64,000 nt of DNA, taken from contig NZ_LIQH01000035.1 in assembly GCF_001418085.1 (NCBI RefSeq), positions 1 to 64,000 of the forward strand, read 5' to 3'. The notes beneath the pieces are model-generated. The model searched no databases. It saw nothing but the letters and a program-made list of their open reading frames with translations, and was not told the DNA's origin. The first letter of the stretch is position 1, and every line of letters begins with the position of its first letter. The DNA is from Lacinutrix algicola. Lineage in GTDB: Bacteria > Bacteroidota > Bacteroidia > Flavobacteriales > Flavobacteriaceae. The translations under genes and the position numbers were made by a program. This document shows, piece by piece, positions 25,198-34,337 of this stretch.

Positions 25198-27273
25198 ATG
25201 GCTAGTGAGGCACCTCCTATTTCCGGAGTTATTGCCGCTGTAGTTGGTGGTGTTTTAGTTTCAATTTTAGGAGGTAGTAATGTTACTATTTCTGGACCCG
25301 GAAACGGGCTTGTTGGTGTGCTTTTAGTGGCAATATCAACTTTAGGAATAGAAAGTGCATATGCTGCAATAATTTGCTCTGGTGTTTTACTTTTAATACT
25401 AGGTTTTTTACGTTTAGGAAAATTAGCAGATTTCTTTCCATCTTCTGCAATACAAGGTATGTTAGCTGCTATTGGATTAATAATTTTAGGAAAACAGTTT
25501 CATATTATGTTAGCCCATCGTATTAAGCGAGAAGACACTATAGACTACCTGTTAGAAATTCCTTTTACCATAAACGATGCTATACATTATGATAACACAG
25601 GATTACTTTATGCAGCAGCAGCAGGAGTAATAAGTTTTATTATTATGGTTTTTTATTCAAAAATTAGAAATAAGTATTTGCAGCTTATACCTGCTCCCAT
25701 GTGGATTGTTATTTTATCCATTGCATTTAGTTATTATTTTGAAATTGTTGCGCACGAAAACAATCCTATTGCTCTTGAATATATGATTTCTGGTATTCCA
25801 GAATTTTCAGAAATTATTGAGCAACTTCCAATCATTAATTTTAGTAAAATTGGAACAATTCCTTTCTGGACAAGCGTTTTAGCGCTAACATTAATAGCAA
25901 GTATAGAATCTTTATTAAGTATAAAAGCAGTAGATAAATTAGATCCCGAAAAACGCCGTAGTAACGTAAATAGAGACCTAAAAGCTTTAGGTTTAGCAAC
26001 TGTTGGTAGTGGTTTTCTTGGCGGATTAAATGTTGTAACCGTTATAGCAAGAAGCTCTGTAAATGTTAATAATGGAGGTACTAATCGTTCTTCAAACTTC
26101 TTTCATGCTACTTTTTTAGTCATTTTTATAGTACTTTTTAGTTCTCAATTACAGCGTATTCCTTTACCTGCTTTAATGGCTATTTTGGTTTACACTGGTT
26201 ATAAATTAGCCTCTCCAGAGAATATTATTAAAATTTTTAAAATTGGTAAAGAGCAGCTTATTATCTTTTTCGTAACACTTATAGTTACGCTTAAAATTGG
26301 ACTTATTTCTGGTATTGCTTCAGGTGTTTTAGTTACTTTTATCATTCACCTTTTACTTAATAAAAGTTTTGAGCTCTTTGGTAGAAACCTAATGAAGCCT
26401 AATGTGTTAATGTTTCAAGAGGACCGTAATTACTATGTAAGTGTAAAACACTTTTGTAGCTTTCTAAACTTTTATAAATTGAAAGCTAAGCTAGACGCTG
26501 TTCCAGAAACCGAAGATGTAATTGTAGATTTCTCATTATGTCAATTTGTGGATCATACAGTAATGGAAAACCTTAATAACTATCAAGAGTTATTTACAAA
26601 AAGAGGTGGTCATTTTGAAGTACTTGGGCTAGATTTACACGATACAGATTCTGAACATCCTTTTGCTTTGCGTCGCCTATTACCAGTACCAAACGTTATT
26701 AAAAACAGTTTAACACGTCGCCAAAAAACTATAGAAGAATTGGCTAAAGACTACCACTTAAATTATGTATCTAAAAAGGAAAGAGAGACTCATTTTTTAG
26801 ATGGATTCTTGTTTTTTAGAACTAAAAAGATAAACTACATTTATAATCAATTATCTAATGAAAATGAAGCCATAAATACTTTTGATATCGAGTTTTCTGA
26901 AGGAGAATTTATAGCCAAAGAAGTCATCCGCTCAACCATGCTTCATATAAAATTAGATAAAAACATTCCAGAATTTACTTTAGATCGTGAAGGTTTTCTT
27001 GAAAAAGTATATGCTTTTGCTGGTTTTAAAGATATTCCTATTGCAAACCATACCGATTTTTCTAAAAGATTTTATTTACTTGGAGAAAACACTGAAGCTA
27101 TTCAAGCTTTTTTTACTGATGAAATAACACATTTCTTCGAGAGTAACCCATACTATCATGTAGAGTCTAACGGGCACGATTTACTTGTATTTGGAAGAGA
27201 GAGACTAGCAAGTATTAAAGAAATTAAAGCACTTTACGATTTTGGGAAACGTTTACAACAAGTAGTTTCTTAA
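25198..27273 (+). CDS. SulP-family anion transporter with STAS domain (N-terminus probably starts at 25088)
   Basis: The ATG at 25198 gives 691 residues with about 10-12 helices, a STAS-like segment (VIVDFSLCQFVDHTVM, about 441-456) and about 200 extra C-terminal residues of unknown fold. SulP proteins carry sulfate, bicarbonate or other anions; a Na+-bicarbonate (BicA-like) role is plausible beside the antiporter. The same frame continues upstream without ATG through LFFKTLPKNIFSGFVVSLIA, which is clearly SulP first-helix sequence. The natural ATG (25088, overlapping the Usp stop) joins this frame only after a -1 shift at a run of nine A (25095-25103). The true protein is thus probably about 36 residues longer at the N-terminus. 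Confidence 0.85.
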   Translation: MASEAPPISGVIAAVVGGVLVSILGGSNVTISGPGNGLVGVLLVAISTLGIESAYAAIICSGVLLLILGFLRLGKLADFFPSSAIQGMLAAIGLIILGKQFHIMLAHRIKREDTIDYLLEIPFTINDAIHYDNTGLLYAAAAGVISFIIMVFYSKIRNKYLQLIPAPMWIVILSIAFSYYFEIVAHENNPIALEYMISGIPEFSEIIEQLPIINFSKIGTIPFWTSVLALTLIASIESLLSIKAVDKLDPEKRRSNVNRDLKALGLATVGSGFLGGLNVVTVIARSSVNVNNGGTNRSSNFFHATFLVIFIVLFSSQLQRIPLPALMAILVYTGYKLASPENIIKIFKIGKEQLIIFFVTLIVTLKIGLISGIASGVLVTFIIHLLLNKSFELFGRNLMKPNVLMFQEDRNYYVSVKHFCSFLNFYKLKAKLDAVPETEDVIVDFSLCQFVDHTVMENLNNYQELFTKRGGHFEVLGLDLHDTDSEHPFALRRLLPVPNVIKNSLTRRQKTIEELAKDYHLNYVSKKERETHFLDGFLFFRTKKINYIYNQLSNENEAINTFDIEFSEGEFIAKEVIRSTMLHIKLDKNIPEFTLDREGFLEKVYAFAGFKDIPIANHTDFSKRFYLLGENTEAIQAFFTDEITHFFESNPYYHVESNGHDLLVFGRERLASIKEIKALYDFGKRLQQVVS

Positions 27274-27324
27274 TAAAAACTTAACGTTTACTCTCAATCC
27301 CTTTGTTTTTCATAATTTGCAGCT

Positions 27325-28197
27325 ATGAATTTATATCCTATAAATGCCGGAAATTTTAAGCTAGATGGTGGCGCTATGTTTGGCGTAGTACCAAAATCGC
27401 TATGGACGCGAACCAATCCAGCAGATAGTAATAACATGATTGATATTGCTGCACGTTGTTTATTAATTGAAGACGGAAACCGTTTAATTTTAATAGATAC
27501 AGGAATGGGAAACAAACAAAGCGAGAAATTTTATGGTTATTATCACCTTTGGGGAGACGATACTATAGATAAATCTTTAGCTAAATATGGTTTTCATCGC
27601 GATGATATTACAGATGTTTTCATGACGCATCTACATTTCGATCACTGTGGTGGATCTATTCAATACAATAAAGACAGAACACTTTTAGAACCTGCTTTTA
27701 AAAATGCTCATTTTTGGAGTAACGAGAAACATTGGCAATGGGCAACACAGCCTAATCGTCGTGAGGTTGCTTCATTTTTAAAAGAAAATATAATGCCAAT
27801 GGAAGATAGTGGACATTTAAAGTTTACTAAACTTCCGCAAGGCAATTCTGAAGACATTCTAAAAAATTCTGCTTTAGGATTCGATATCTTTTTTGCGAAT
27901 GGCCATACTGAAAAACAAATGATTCCAATGATTAATTATAAGGGTAAAACCATCTGTTTTATGGCAGATTTATTACCTACCGTTGGGCACTTGCCAATTC
28001 CTTTTGTAATGGGTTACGACACAAGGCCTTTACTGACTTTAGACGAGAAAGAAAAATTTCTCAATTTAGCAGCAGATAATAATTATTACTTATTTTTGGA
28101 ACATGATGCACATAACGAAATAATTACTGTGCAAAACACCGAAAAAGGTGTACGTTTAAAAGACACTTTTTCAAGCAACGACATTTTTAATCTTTAA
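27325..28197 (+). CDS. MBL-fold metallohydrolase
   Basis: 290 residues of the metallo-beta-lactamase superfamily. The zinc motif HLHFDHCGG is at 102-110 (H102, H104, D106, H107), with further conserved residues at NGHTEKQM and LEHDAHNE. Substrates in this superfamily vary widely (lactones, thioesters, phosphodiesters), so no specific function is assigned. It lies between sulP and the S8 protease and may share a transcript with the latter, 24 bases away. Confidence 0.85.
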   Translation: MNLYPINAGNFKLDGGAMFGVVPKSLWTRTNPADSNNMIDIAARCLLIEDGNRLILIDTGMGNKQSEKFYGYYHLWGDDTIDKSLAKYGFHRDDITDVFMTHLHFDHCGGSIQYNKDRTLLEPAFKNAHFWSNEKHWQWATQPNRREVASFLKENIMPMEDSGHLKFTKLPQGNSEDILKNSALGFDIFFANGHTEKQMIPMINYKGKTICFMADLLPTVGHLPIPFVMGYDTRPLLTLDEKEKFLNLAADNNYYLFLEHDAHNEIITVQNTEKGVRLKDTFSSNDIFNL

Positions 28198-28221
28198 TTT
28201 AACAACTAAACATTTTATAAT

Positions 28222-29835
28222 ATGAAATTAATTAATAAAACACTTTTGTTTTCTGTATTGTCAGCGACATTACTATCTAGCTGTGGTGGTGGAGCACCAA
28301 TTTTAACAACTCCTGTTGAAAACATCGACACTTCACCGCTTAAAGAAGCAGCACTTACAGATGCTGAAGCTAAAAACTGGGGACATTTAGATCTTGCAAA
28401 AGATACTATTCCAGGAATGAGTGTTGATAAAGCTTACGCTGAAATTATTAAAGGAAAAAAAGGAAAAAAGGTTATTGTAGCAGTTATCGATTCTGGAATT
28501 GATATTTCTCACGAAGATTTAGATGGTGTACTTTGGACTAACAAAAAAGAAGTTGCTGGTAACGGAATTGACGATGATAAGAATGGTTATATTGATGATA
28601 TTCATGGTTGGAACTTTCTTGGTGATGGATACGATGAACAGTTAGAATACATTCGTTTAGTAGCAAGTGGAGACACAAATGCTCCTAGATATGCTGAAGC
28701 TAAAGCTAAGTATGATACAGATTATAATGCAGCTCTAGCTGGAAAACAACAATACGAAGGTATTTACAACTCTGTTGAAAGTGCACATAAAGCATTAGCG
28801 GCTCACTTTAAAAAAGAAGATTATACATCTAAAGAAGTAGCAGCAATTACAACTGAAGATGCTACATTAAAAGCCGCTGCAGAAACTGCTACTGGTATGT
28901 ATGGAAGAGGTGCTAAATCTTTACCAGCAGTTTTAGAGCAAGTTAAAGGTGGTGTAGACTATTATGGTGATCAAGTTGCTTTTAATTTAAATAAAGATTT
29001 TAAAGGACGTAAAACAGGTGATAATCCAGACGATTGGAATGATAAGCCAGGATATGGTAACGGAAACGTTATGCCTGTAAAAATATCTGAAAGTCATGGA
29101 ACTCACGTTTCTGGAATTATTGGTGCAGAACGTAACAATGGTTTAGGAGCAAATGGTGTTGCTAACAATGTAGAAATTATGGCAATTCGTGCTGTACCTA
29201 ATGGAGATGAGTACGATAAAGATGTCGCCAAAGCTATTCGTTATGCAGTAGATAATGGTGCACAAGTAATAAATGGAAGTTTTGGTAAAAGTTTTTCTCC
29301 TCATGCTGATTGGGTTAGAGATGCTATAAAATACGCAAGTGATAACAATGTAATTTTTGTACACGCTGCAGGAAACTCTAGTGAAGATGTAGATACAGAA
29401 CCTAACTTCCCAGACGATAACGTAAATTATGTAGAAATTAGTAATACTTACATTCGTGTTGGTGCATTAGCTCCTAAATATGGAACTGCAATGGTTGCTG
29501 GTTTTTCTAACTACGGAAAACAAAACGTAGATGTTTTTGCTCCAGGTGCAGCAATATATTCTACAACACCAGAAAATGAATACAAAACAATGGGTGGAAC
29601 ATCTATGGCATCTCCTGCTGTTGCTGGTGTTGCTGCTTTAGTTTGGTCTCAATACCCAAAATTAACTGCTGCACAGGTTAAGCAAGTTATTATGGATTCT
29701 GGTTTAGCAATCAATACTAAAGTTGTTGTTGGTGGTAAAACCGAAGACGTTAGACCGTTTGGAGATTTAACTAAATCTGGTAAAATGGTAAATGTTTACA
29801 ATGCTTTAATTATGGCATCGCAATTATCTAAGTAA
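28222..29835 (+). CDS. Subtilisin-like S8 family serine protease, lipoprotein
   Basis: 537 residues with a lipoprotein signal (LLSSC, lipidated C21). The catalytic triad is D90 (AVIDSGID), H292 (SHGTHVSG) and S461 (GGTSMASPA). About 200 residues separate D and H, longer than in subtilisin, an insertion often seen in Bacteroidota S8 proteins; it holds a helical, alanine/lysine-rich segment (about 150-240). It is expected on the periplasmic or outer face of the cell envelope. It is followed by a terminator and the M1 peptidase gene, so this is a peptidase-rich stretch. Confidence 0.93.
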   Translation: MKLINKTLLFSVLSATLLSSCGGGAPILTTPVENIDTSPLKEAALTDAEAKNWGHLDLAKDTIPGMSVDKAYAEIIKGKKGKKVIVAVIDSGIDISHEDLDGVLWTNKKEVAGNGIDDDKNGYIDDIHGWNFLGDGYDEQLEYIRLVASGDTNAPRYAEAKAKYDTDYNAALAGKQQYEGIYNSVESAHKALAAHFKKEDYTSKEVAAITTEDATLKAAAETATGMYGRGAKSLPAVLEQVKGGVDYYGDQVAFNLNKDFKGRKTGDNPDDWNDKPGYGNGNVMPVKISESHGTHVSGIIGAERNNGLGANGVANNVEIMAIRAVPNGDEYDKDVAKAIRYAVDNGAQVINGSFGKSFSPHADWVRDAIKYASDNNVIFVHAAGNSSEDVDTEPNFPDDNVNYVEISNTYIRVGALAPKYGTAMVAGFSNYGKQNVDVFAPGAAIYSTTPENEYKTMGGTSMASPAVAGVAALVWSQYPKLTAAQVKQVIMDSGLAINTKVVVGGKTEDVRPFGDLTKSGKMVNVYNALIMASQLSK

Positions 29836-29848
29836 AATAATAACTTTT

Positions 29849-29886
29849 AAAAGCCTCAGTAGTTAGTAATTACTGAGGCTTTTTTA
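29849..29886 (+). terminator. Terminator after the S8 protease gene
   Basis: An 11-bp stem (aagcctcagta / tactgaggctt) with a nine-base loop and a T-run. Confidence 0.8.
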
Positions 29887-29903
29887 TTTAAAATAAAATT
29901 AAA

Positions 29904-31751
29904 ATGAAAAAAGTTCTTCTTTTTAGCCTTTCGGCTTCATTATTTTTAATGGGTTGTGGCTCGTCTAAAAGTATTTCTACAACTACAAATACTACTCAAA
30001 GTAGTGCAACAGCTGTTAGTTCTTCATCTTCAAAATCTACATATTGGCAACAACATGTAGACTATAAAATGGAAATTGATATGGATGTTAATAACTACCA
30101 ATATCAAGGAAAACAGAAATTAGTTTATACAAACAATTCGCCAGACGTTTTAGATAAAGTATTCTATCATTTATACTTTAACGCGTTTCAACCAGGTAGT
30201 GATATGGACGCTAGGTTACAGTCTATTGTAGATCCTGATGGTAGAATGGTAAACGAAGTAAATGGAGAAAAACAAAGTAGAATTAGTACTTTAAAGCCTA
30301 ATGAAATAGGTTACATAAATGTAACATCTCTTAAACAAAACGGAAGTACTGTTAAGCACATTACTGCTGGAACTGTTTTAGAGGTTACTTTAAACAAAGC
30401 AATACAACCTGGAGAAAGTGTTACTTTCGATATGGTTTTTGATGCGCAAGTACCTGTTCAAATTAGACGTTCTGGTAGAAACAATGCCGAAGGTGTTGCA
30501 TTATCAATGACGCAATGGTATCCAAAATTATCGGAATATGATTTTGAAGGGTGGCATGCTTACCCATACATAGGAAGAGAATTTCATGGTGTTTGGGGAG
30601 ATTTTGATTTAAAATTAACAATCGATAAAGATTATGTTGTTGGAGGTACAGGATACTTACAACCTAATCCTGTTATAAAAGGAGATAAAAAAACACTTCA
30701 TTTTAAAGCACCTAATGTTCACGATTTTACTTGGGCTGCAGATCCAGATTATATTCACGATACAATGCAAGTGCCTAACGGACCAATGTTAAATTTCTTT
30801 TACAAAAAAGATTTACCTGCAGAAAACTTAGAAAACTGGAAAAATCTTCAATCTAAAACAGTTGAAATGATGCAGTATTTTAGCGAACATATTGGTAAAT
30901 ACCCATACGATCAATACTCTGTTATTCAAGGTGGAGATGGTGGAATGGAGTATGCTATGTGTACTTTAATTACAGGTAAACGTAAATTTGGTAGCTTAGT
31001 AGGTGTTACAGCTCACGAATTAGCACATACTTGGTTTCAGTTTTTATTAGCAACAAACGAAGCTAAGCACGAGTGGATGGACGAAGGCTTTACAAGCTAC
31101 ATTAGCGACCATGCTATGGATTTTATTAATAAAAAGAATGCCGATAATCCTGCTGCAAGTGCATACAGAGGTTATAACTACTTAGCAAAATCTGGAAAAG
31201 AAAAACCACAAAGTACGCATGCAGACCGTTACGAAACGAACATGGCTTACGGTATAACTGCTTATAATAAAGGTTCTGTTTTCTTAACACAATTAGGTTA
31301 TGTTATTGGTGAAGACAATTTAAAGAAAACTTTAAAACAGTATTTTATAGATTGGTCTTTTAAACACCCAACACCAAACGACTTTATTCGTGTTGCAGAA
31401 AAAGTATCTGGTTTAGAATTAGAATGGTATTTAACAGACTGGACTACGACTACAAATACTATAGACTATGGTGTAAAAAGTATAAATGGTAACACAGTAA
31501 CTTTAGAGCGTATTGGCGAAATGCCAATGCCAATAGATCTTGAAGTAACTTATACAGATGGTACTACAGAAAGTATTTATATTCCGTTACAAATGATGCG
31601 TGGCGAAAAGCCAACTACAGCTACTGTAATGGCAGATTGGTCTTGGGCTCACCCAACATACTCTTTTAAAGCTAAAAAGGCTGTTAAGAACGTAGAAATT
31701 GATGCTAAAAATATAATGGCAGATATAAATAAAGAGAATAACAAAAAATAA
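29904..31751 (+). CDS. M1 family metallopeptidase (aminopeptidase N-like), lipoprotein
   Basis: 615 residues with a lipoprotein signal (LFLMGCGSS, C18) and a serine/threonine-rich linker (about 24-46). The gluzincin site HELAHTWFQ begins at H371, and the third zinc ligand is E394 in HEWMDEGF. The exopeptidase motif appears as GMEYAM (about 350). It probably trims peptides in the periplasm or at the surface for amino-acid uptake. It has its own terminator on either side and is probably a single-gene unit. Confidence 0.93.
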   Translation: MKKVLLFSLSASLFLMGCGSSKSISTTTNTTQSSATAVSSSSSKSTYWQQHVDYKMEIDMDVNNYQYQGKQKLVYTNNSPDVLDKVFYHLYFNAFQPGSDMDARLQSIVDPDGRMVNEVNGEKQSRISTLKPNEIGYINVTSLKQNGSTVKHITAGTVLEVTLNKAIQPGESVTFDMVFDAQVPVQIRRSGRNNAEGVALSMTQWYPKLSEYDFEGWHAYPYIGREFHGVWGDFDLKLTIDKDYVVGGTGYLQPNPVIKGDKKTLHFKAPNVHDFTWAADPDYIHDTMQVPNGPMLNFFYKKDLPAENLENWKNLQSKTVEMMQYFSEHIGKYPYDQYSVIQGGDGGMEYAMCTLITGKRKFGSLVGVTAHELAHTWFQFLLATNEAKHEWMDEGFTSYISDHAMDFINKKNADNPAASAYRGYNYLAKSGKEKPQSTHADRYETNMAYGITAYNKGSVFLTQLGYVIGEDNLKKTLKQYFIDWSFKHPTPNDFIRVAEKVSGLELEWYLTDWTTTTNTIDYGVKSINGNTVTLERIGEMPMPIDLEVTYTDGTTESIYIPLQMMRGEKPTTATVMADWSWAHPTYSFKAKKAVKNVEIDAKNIMADINKENNKK

Positions 31752-31773
31752 TATAATTGTTATATTAGAAAAC

Positions 31774-31804
31774 AAAAAGCTACACTTAGGTTGTGGCTTT
31801 TTGT
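31774..31804 (+). terminator. Terminator after the M1 peptidase gene
   Basis: Stem aaaagctaca / tgtggctttt (one G-U pair), seven-base loop and T-run. Confidence 0.65.
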
Positions 31805-31822
31805 ATTTTAAAACTTAAAAAG

Positions 31823-32323
31823 ATGAAAAAAATTTCAATACTATTGATTCTTGTTCTTGCTTTTAACTGTAAAAATGAAAACAAAACTGTCGAGATAGAA
31901 AAAGTAAATGCAACTAAAATCTCAACTCAGCATTCTGTTGAGAATGTTGAAACTAATATTACTTCTATTCCTTTTCTTGAAGATGTAAAAAATTTAGAAA
32001 ATGACACTTCTAAAAATCCTATTCAGGACTTTAAAAAAAGTGTTGAAAATTCGGTTAAAGAAGTTATTAAAGTAAATAAGAATAATATCAAAGAATCTTT
32101 AATAAAAGCAAAAGATTATAAATACGCTGTTATTATTGTTGAAGACCATACCATAATTAAAATTACAGATTTAAGTAATTGTAAACCATCGGGTTCTTGG
32201 AATGCTTGTATGCCTATTGGTGAAGGTTATATTAAAAAAGGAGAATTGCAATATCAAAACGATTATATAAACAACATTATCGGTTTACCTGATGATAAAG
32301 AACGCCTATTATATTTATTTTAA
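31823..32323 (+). CDS. Hypothetical protein with N-terminal lipoprotein-like signal
   Basis: 166 residues from the ATG at 31823; the frame opens at 31793 but its first part lies in the preceding terminator. The N-terminus is hydrophobic, then cysteine (MKKISILLILVLAFNC), consistent with a loose Bacteroidota lipobox. The rest is lysine/asparagine-rich with repeated short helices (ENVETN, KKSVENSVKEVIKVNK) and two cysteines near the end (NCKPSGSWNACMP). No family is recognised and no function is proposed. Confidence 0.7.
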   Translation: MKKISILLILVLAFNCKNENKTVEIEKVNATKISTQHSVENVETNITSIPFLEDVKNLENDTSKNPIQDFKKSVENSVKEVIKVNKNNIKESLIKAKDYKYAVIIVEDHTIIKITDLSNCKPSGSWNACMPIGEGYIKKGELQYQNDYINNIIGLPDDKERLLYLF

Positions 32324-32326
32324 AAT

Positions 32327-32356
32327 AAAAAAGCTCATTTAAGATGAGGCTTTTTT
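32327..32356 (+). terminator. Terminator after the lipoprotein gene
   Basis: Stem aaaaaagc-tcat / atga-g-gctttttt with one bulge, then a T-run. The convergent peroxiredoxin-like gene ends close by. Confidence 0.6.
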
Positions 32357-32374
32357 ATATAAACTACTTTCTAT

Positions 32375-33010
32375 TTAAAGTACTTCTAATATTGCAGATG
32401 GATCTGCACGAAGTTTATAATCTTCTTTAAGGAAATGATAAATTATTTTTCCATTAGTATCTATAACATAAGTTGCTGCTATTGGTAATTCGGAATTTGA
32501 ATTTCCTTGGCTTTCATCTAAACTAAGCCCAAATTTATTATATAAAGCAATCAAGCTTTCTGGTAATTTATAAACTAAACTTAAATCTCTAGCAAAATTA
32601 TTATCCTTATCTGTAAGTACTTCAAAGCTTAATTCGTTTTTTTCTTGAGTTGTTAAGGAATTATCTGGGCTTTCTGGACTAATAGCAACAAGTTGTGCTC
32701 CTTTTTCTTTTATTTGTGGTAAAGCATTTTGTAATGCTTTTAATTCAATATTACAATAAGGACACCAACCTCCACGATAAAAAGCAATAACTAACGGCCC
32801 GTTATCTAATAAGCTTAAAGACTTAATAACCTCACCTTTTGCATTTGGTAAATTAAAACTCGGAAAAATATCTCCAGTTTTTAAAGCCTTAGCTGTTATT
32901 TTAGACATTTCTACATCTTCTATAGCATTTTCCATTATAACTTTTGCTTCTTCTGGGAGTTTAGCCGCAGACGCATCTGCATAATCTTTTAATAATTGTG
33001 TTAATGACAT
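32375..33010 (-). CDS. AhpC/TSA-family peroxiredoxin-like protein
   Basis: 211 residues from the ATG at 33010 (the frame extends 12 codons upstream with no support). The thioredoxin-fold active site is GGWCPYC, a CxxC pair, which is closer to thiol oxidoreductases than to classic peroxiredoxins with a single peroxidatic cysteine. Downstream features are LVAISPESPDNS and LPIAATYVIDTNGKI. It is a cytoplasmic redox protein with no signal peptide. Peroxidase or disulfide-reductase activity cannot be told apart here. Confidence 0.85.
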   Translation of the reverse strand: MSLTQLLKDYADASAAKLPEEAKVIMENAIEDVEMSKITAKALKTGDIFPSFNLPNAKGEVIKSLSLLDNGPLVIAFYRGGWCPYCNIELKALQNALPQIKEKGAQLVAISPESPDNSLTTQEKNELSFEVLTDKDNNFARDLSLVYKLPESLIALYNKFGLSLDESQGNSNSELPIAATYVIDTNGKIIYHFLKEDYKLRADPSAILEVL

Positions 33011-33122
33011 CGTTTTTCTTTTTGTGTAAGTCTGAATTAAAACCAAAACATTACACTTTTAATCTATTTAAAATAGTCGTTAAAAGGTGTCTTATTAGAT
33101 TTTTTTATTTCAATAGCATTAT

Positions 33123-33130
33123 TACCTTTG
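33123..33130 (+). promoter_or_regulatory. -7 promoter box for rnpA
   Basis: TACCTTTG (TAnnTTTG), six bases before the rnpA ATG. It overlaps the alternative TTG start at 33128, which argues for the ATG at 33137. Confidence 0.55.
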
Positions 33131-33136
33131 GAAACT

Positions 33137-33490
33137 ATGAAACTGACGTATAATAAACACGAAAAACTTAAAAGCCAAAAAACTATCGAGCAATTATTTC
33201 TCGATGGAGATTCGGTTTCGGCATATCCTTTGCGGTTGGTCTATTTAAAACATGGAGATTCTCGTAAAGTTGGCGTTTCGGTTAGTAAACGAAATTTTAA
33301 ACGTGCAGTAGATAGAATTCGTATAAAACGCTTACTTCGTGAAGCTTATAGATTAAATAAAACCATGTTAATTAATAATGAAGTTAACGATTATACGTTA
33401 ATGATTTTATATATTAGTAAAGATATGCCAGATTTTGAGTTGATAAACATAAAAATGAAGGCACTTTTAACGAAGTTTCTATCTAAATAA
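33137..33490 (+). CDS. rnpA: Ribonuclease P protein component
   Basis: 117 residues. RnpA is the protein subunit that helps the catalytic RNase P RNA bind pre-tRNA. Signatures are a basic N-terminus, SKRNFKRAVDRIRIKRLLRE (about 53-72, the RNR-motif helix) and DYTLMILYISK near the end. The gene is not next to rpmH, as it is in many other phyla. It is followed by the DUF4349 lipoprotein, S41 protease and OmpA-domain genes, all on the plus strand with short gaps. Confidence 0.95.
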   Translation: MKLTYNKHEKLKSQKTIEQLFLDGDSVSAYPLRLVYLKHGDSRKVGVSVSKRNFKRAVDRIRIKRLLREAYRLNKTMLINNEVNDYTLMILYISKDMPDFELINIKMKALLTKFLSK

Positions 33491-33500
33491 AACAATACTC

Positions 33501-34337
33501 ATGCGTGTATATCTATCCATTATTGTAATTCTAATATTATTTGGTTGTAATCAAGAACCAAGTTATTATAAAAATGATAGTGGTGTACTAGGTCTCATTA
33601 ATGCTTCTAGTGATGATTATGAAATAGAAGACACTATTGAAGAAATGGAAGTGACTTACAATGTGTCTGTTCCAAAAGAAACATCTCAAAAAATTATAAA
33701 AGAATCTTATCTAGAATTCAAAACTAACGATTTAGATAAAACTTTCGATAATATTCAACGTTATGTAAAACAAAACAATGGTGTTATACAAAACGATAAT
33801 GCTTCTAAAAATTATAACAGAAGCATTAGAACTCTTATTGTTAGAGTACCAACTAATGGCTTTCAGAACACTATAGATTCTATTAGTAGATCTGTAGAAT
33901 ATTTTGACAGTAAAAGCATTTCATCTAAAGATGTTACAGAAGAATTTATAGATCTTGAAGCAAGGTTAGGAGCTAAAAGAGTACTAGAAACACGTTATTT
34001 ACAATTGCTTTCTAAAGCAAAAAATGTAAAAGAAATGTTAGAAATAGAGAGAGAACTCTCTAGTATTCGTGAAGAAATTGAAGCAAAACAAGGACGTTTA
34101 AAATACTTAAGTAATAGAGTAGCGTTAAGCACCATAAATGTAACCTTTTATAAAACCACAACAAGTTCTAAAATCACCCAATCTTATGGTTCTAAAATGG
34201 GAAAAGCATTAAAATCTGGTTTTAATGGTTTATCTTACTTTTTCCTTGGTGTATTAAATATTTGGCCATTTCTAATTCTACTTAGTATTGGAATATTTTT
34301 TATTAGAAAATGGTATAAGAAAAAAATGAAAAAATGA
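33501..34337 (+). CDS. DUF4349 domain lipoprotein
   Basis: 278 residues. A lipoprotein signal ends at C16 (LILFGC). The DUF4349 core follows, including KESYLEFKTNDLDKTF and a helical segment KNVKEMLEIERELSSIREEI (about 175-195). A C-terminal hydrophobic helix (about 247-268) and a basic end (RKWYKKKMKK) complete it. It probably links the outer and inner membranes or anchors a periplasmic coiled coil; the molecular function is unknown. Its stop overlaps by four bases the start of the S41 peptidase gene, so the two are translationally coupled. Confidence 0.82.
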   Translation: MRVYLSIIVILILFGCNQEPSYYKNDSGVLGLINASSDDYEIEDTIEEMEVTYNVSVPKETSQKIIKESYLEFKTNDLDKTFDNIQRYVKQNNGVIQNDNASKNYNRSIRTLIVRVPTNGFQNTIDSISRSVEYFDSKSISSKDVTEEFIDLEARLGAKRVLETRYLQLLSKAKNVKEMLEIERELSSIREEIEAKQGRLKYLSNRVALSTINVTFYKTTTSSKITQSYGSKMGKALKSGFNGLSYFFLGVLNIWPFLILLSIGIFFIRKWYKKKMKK

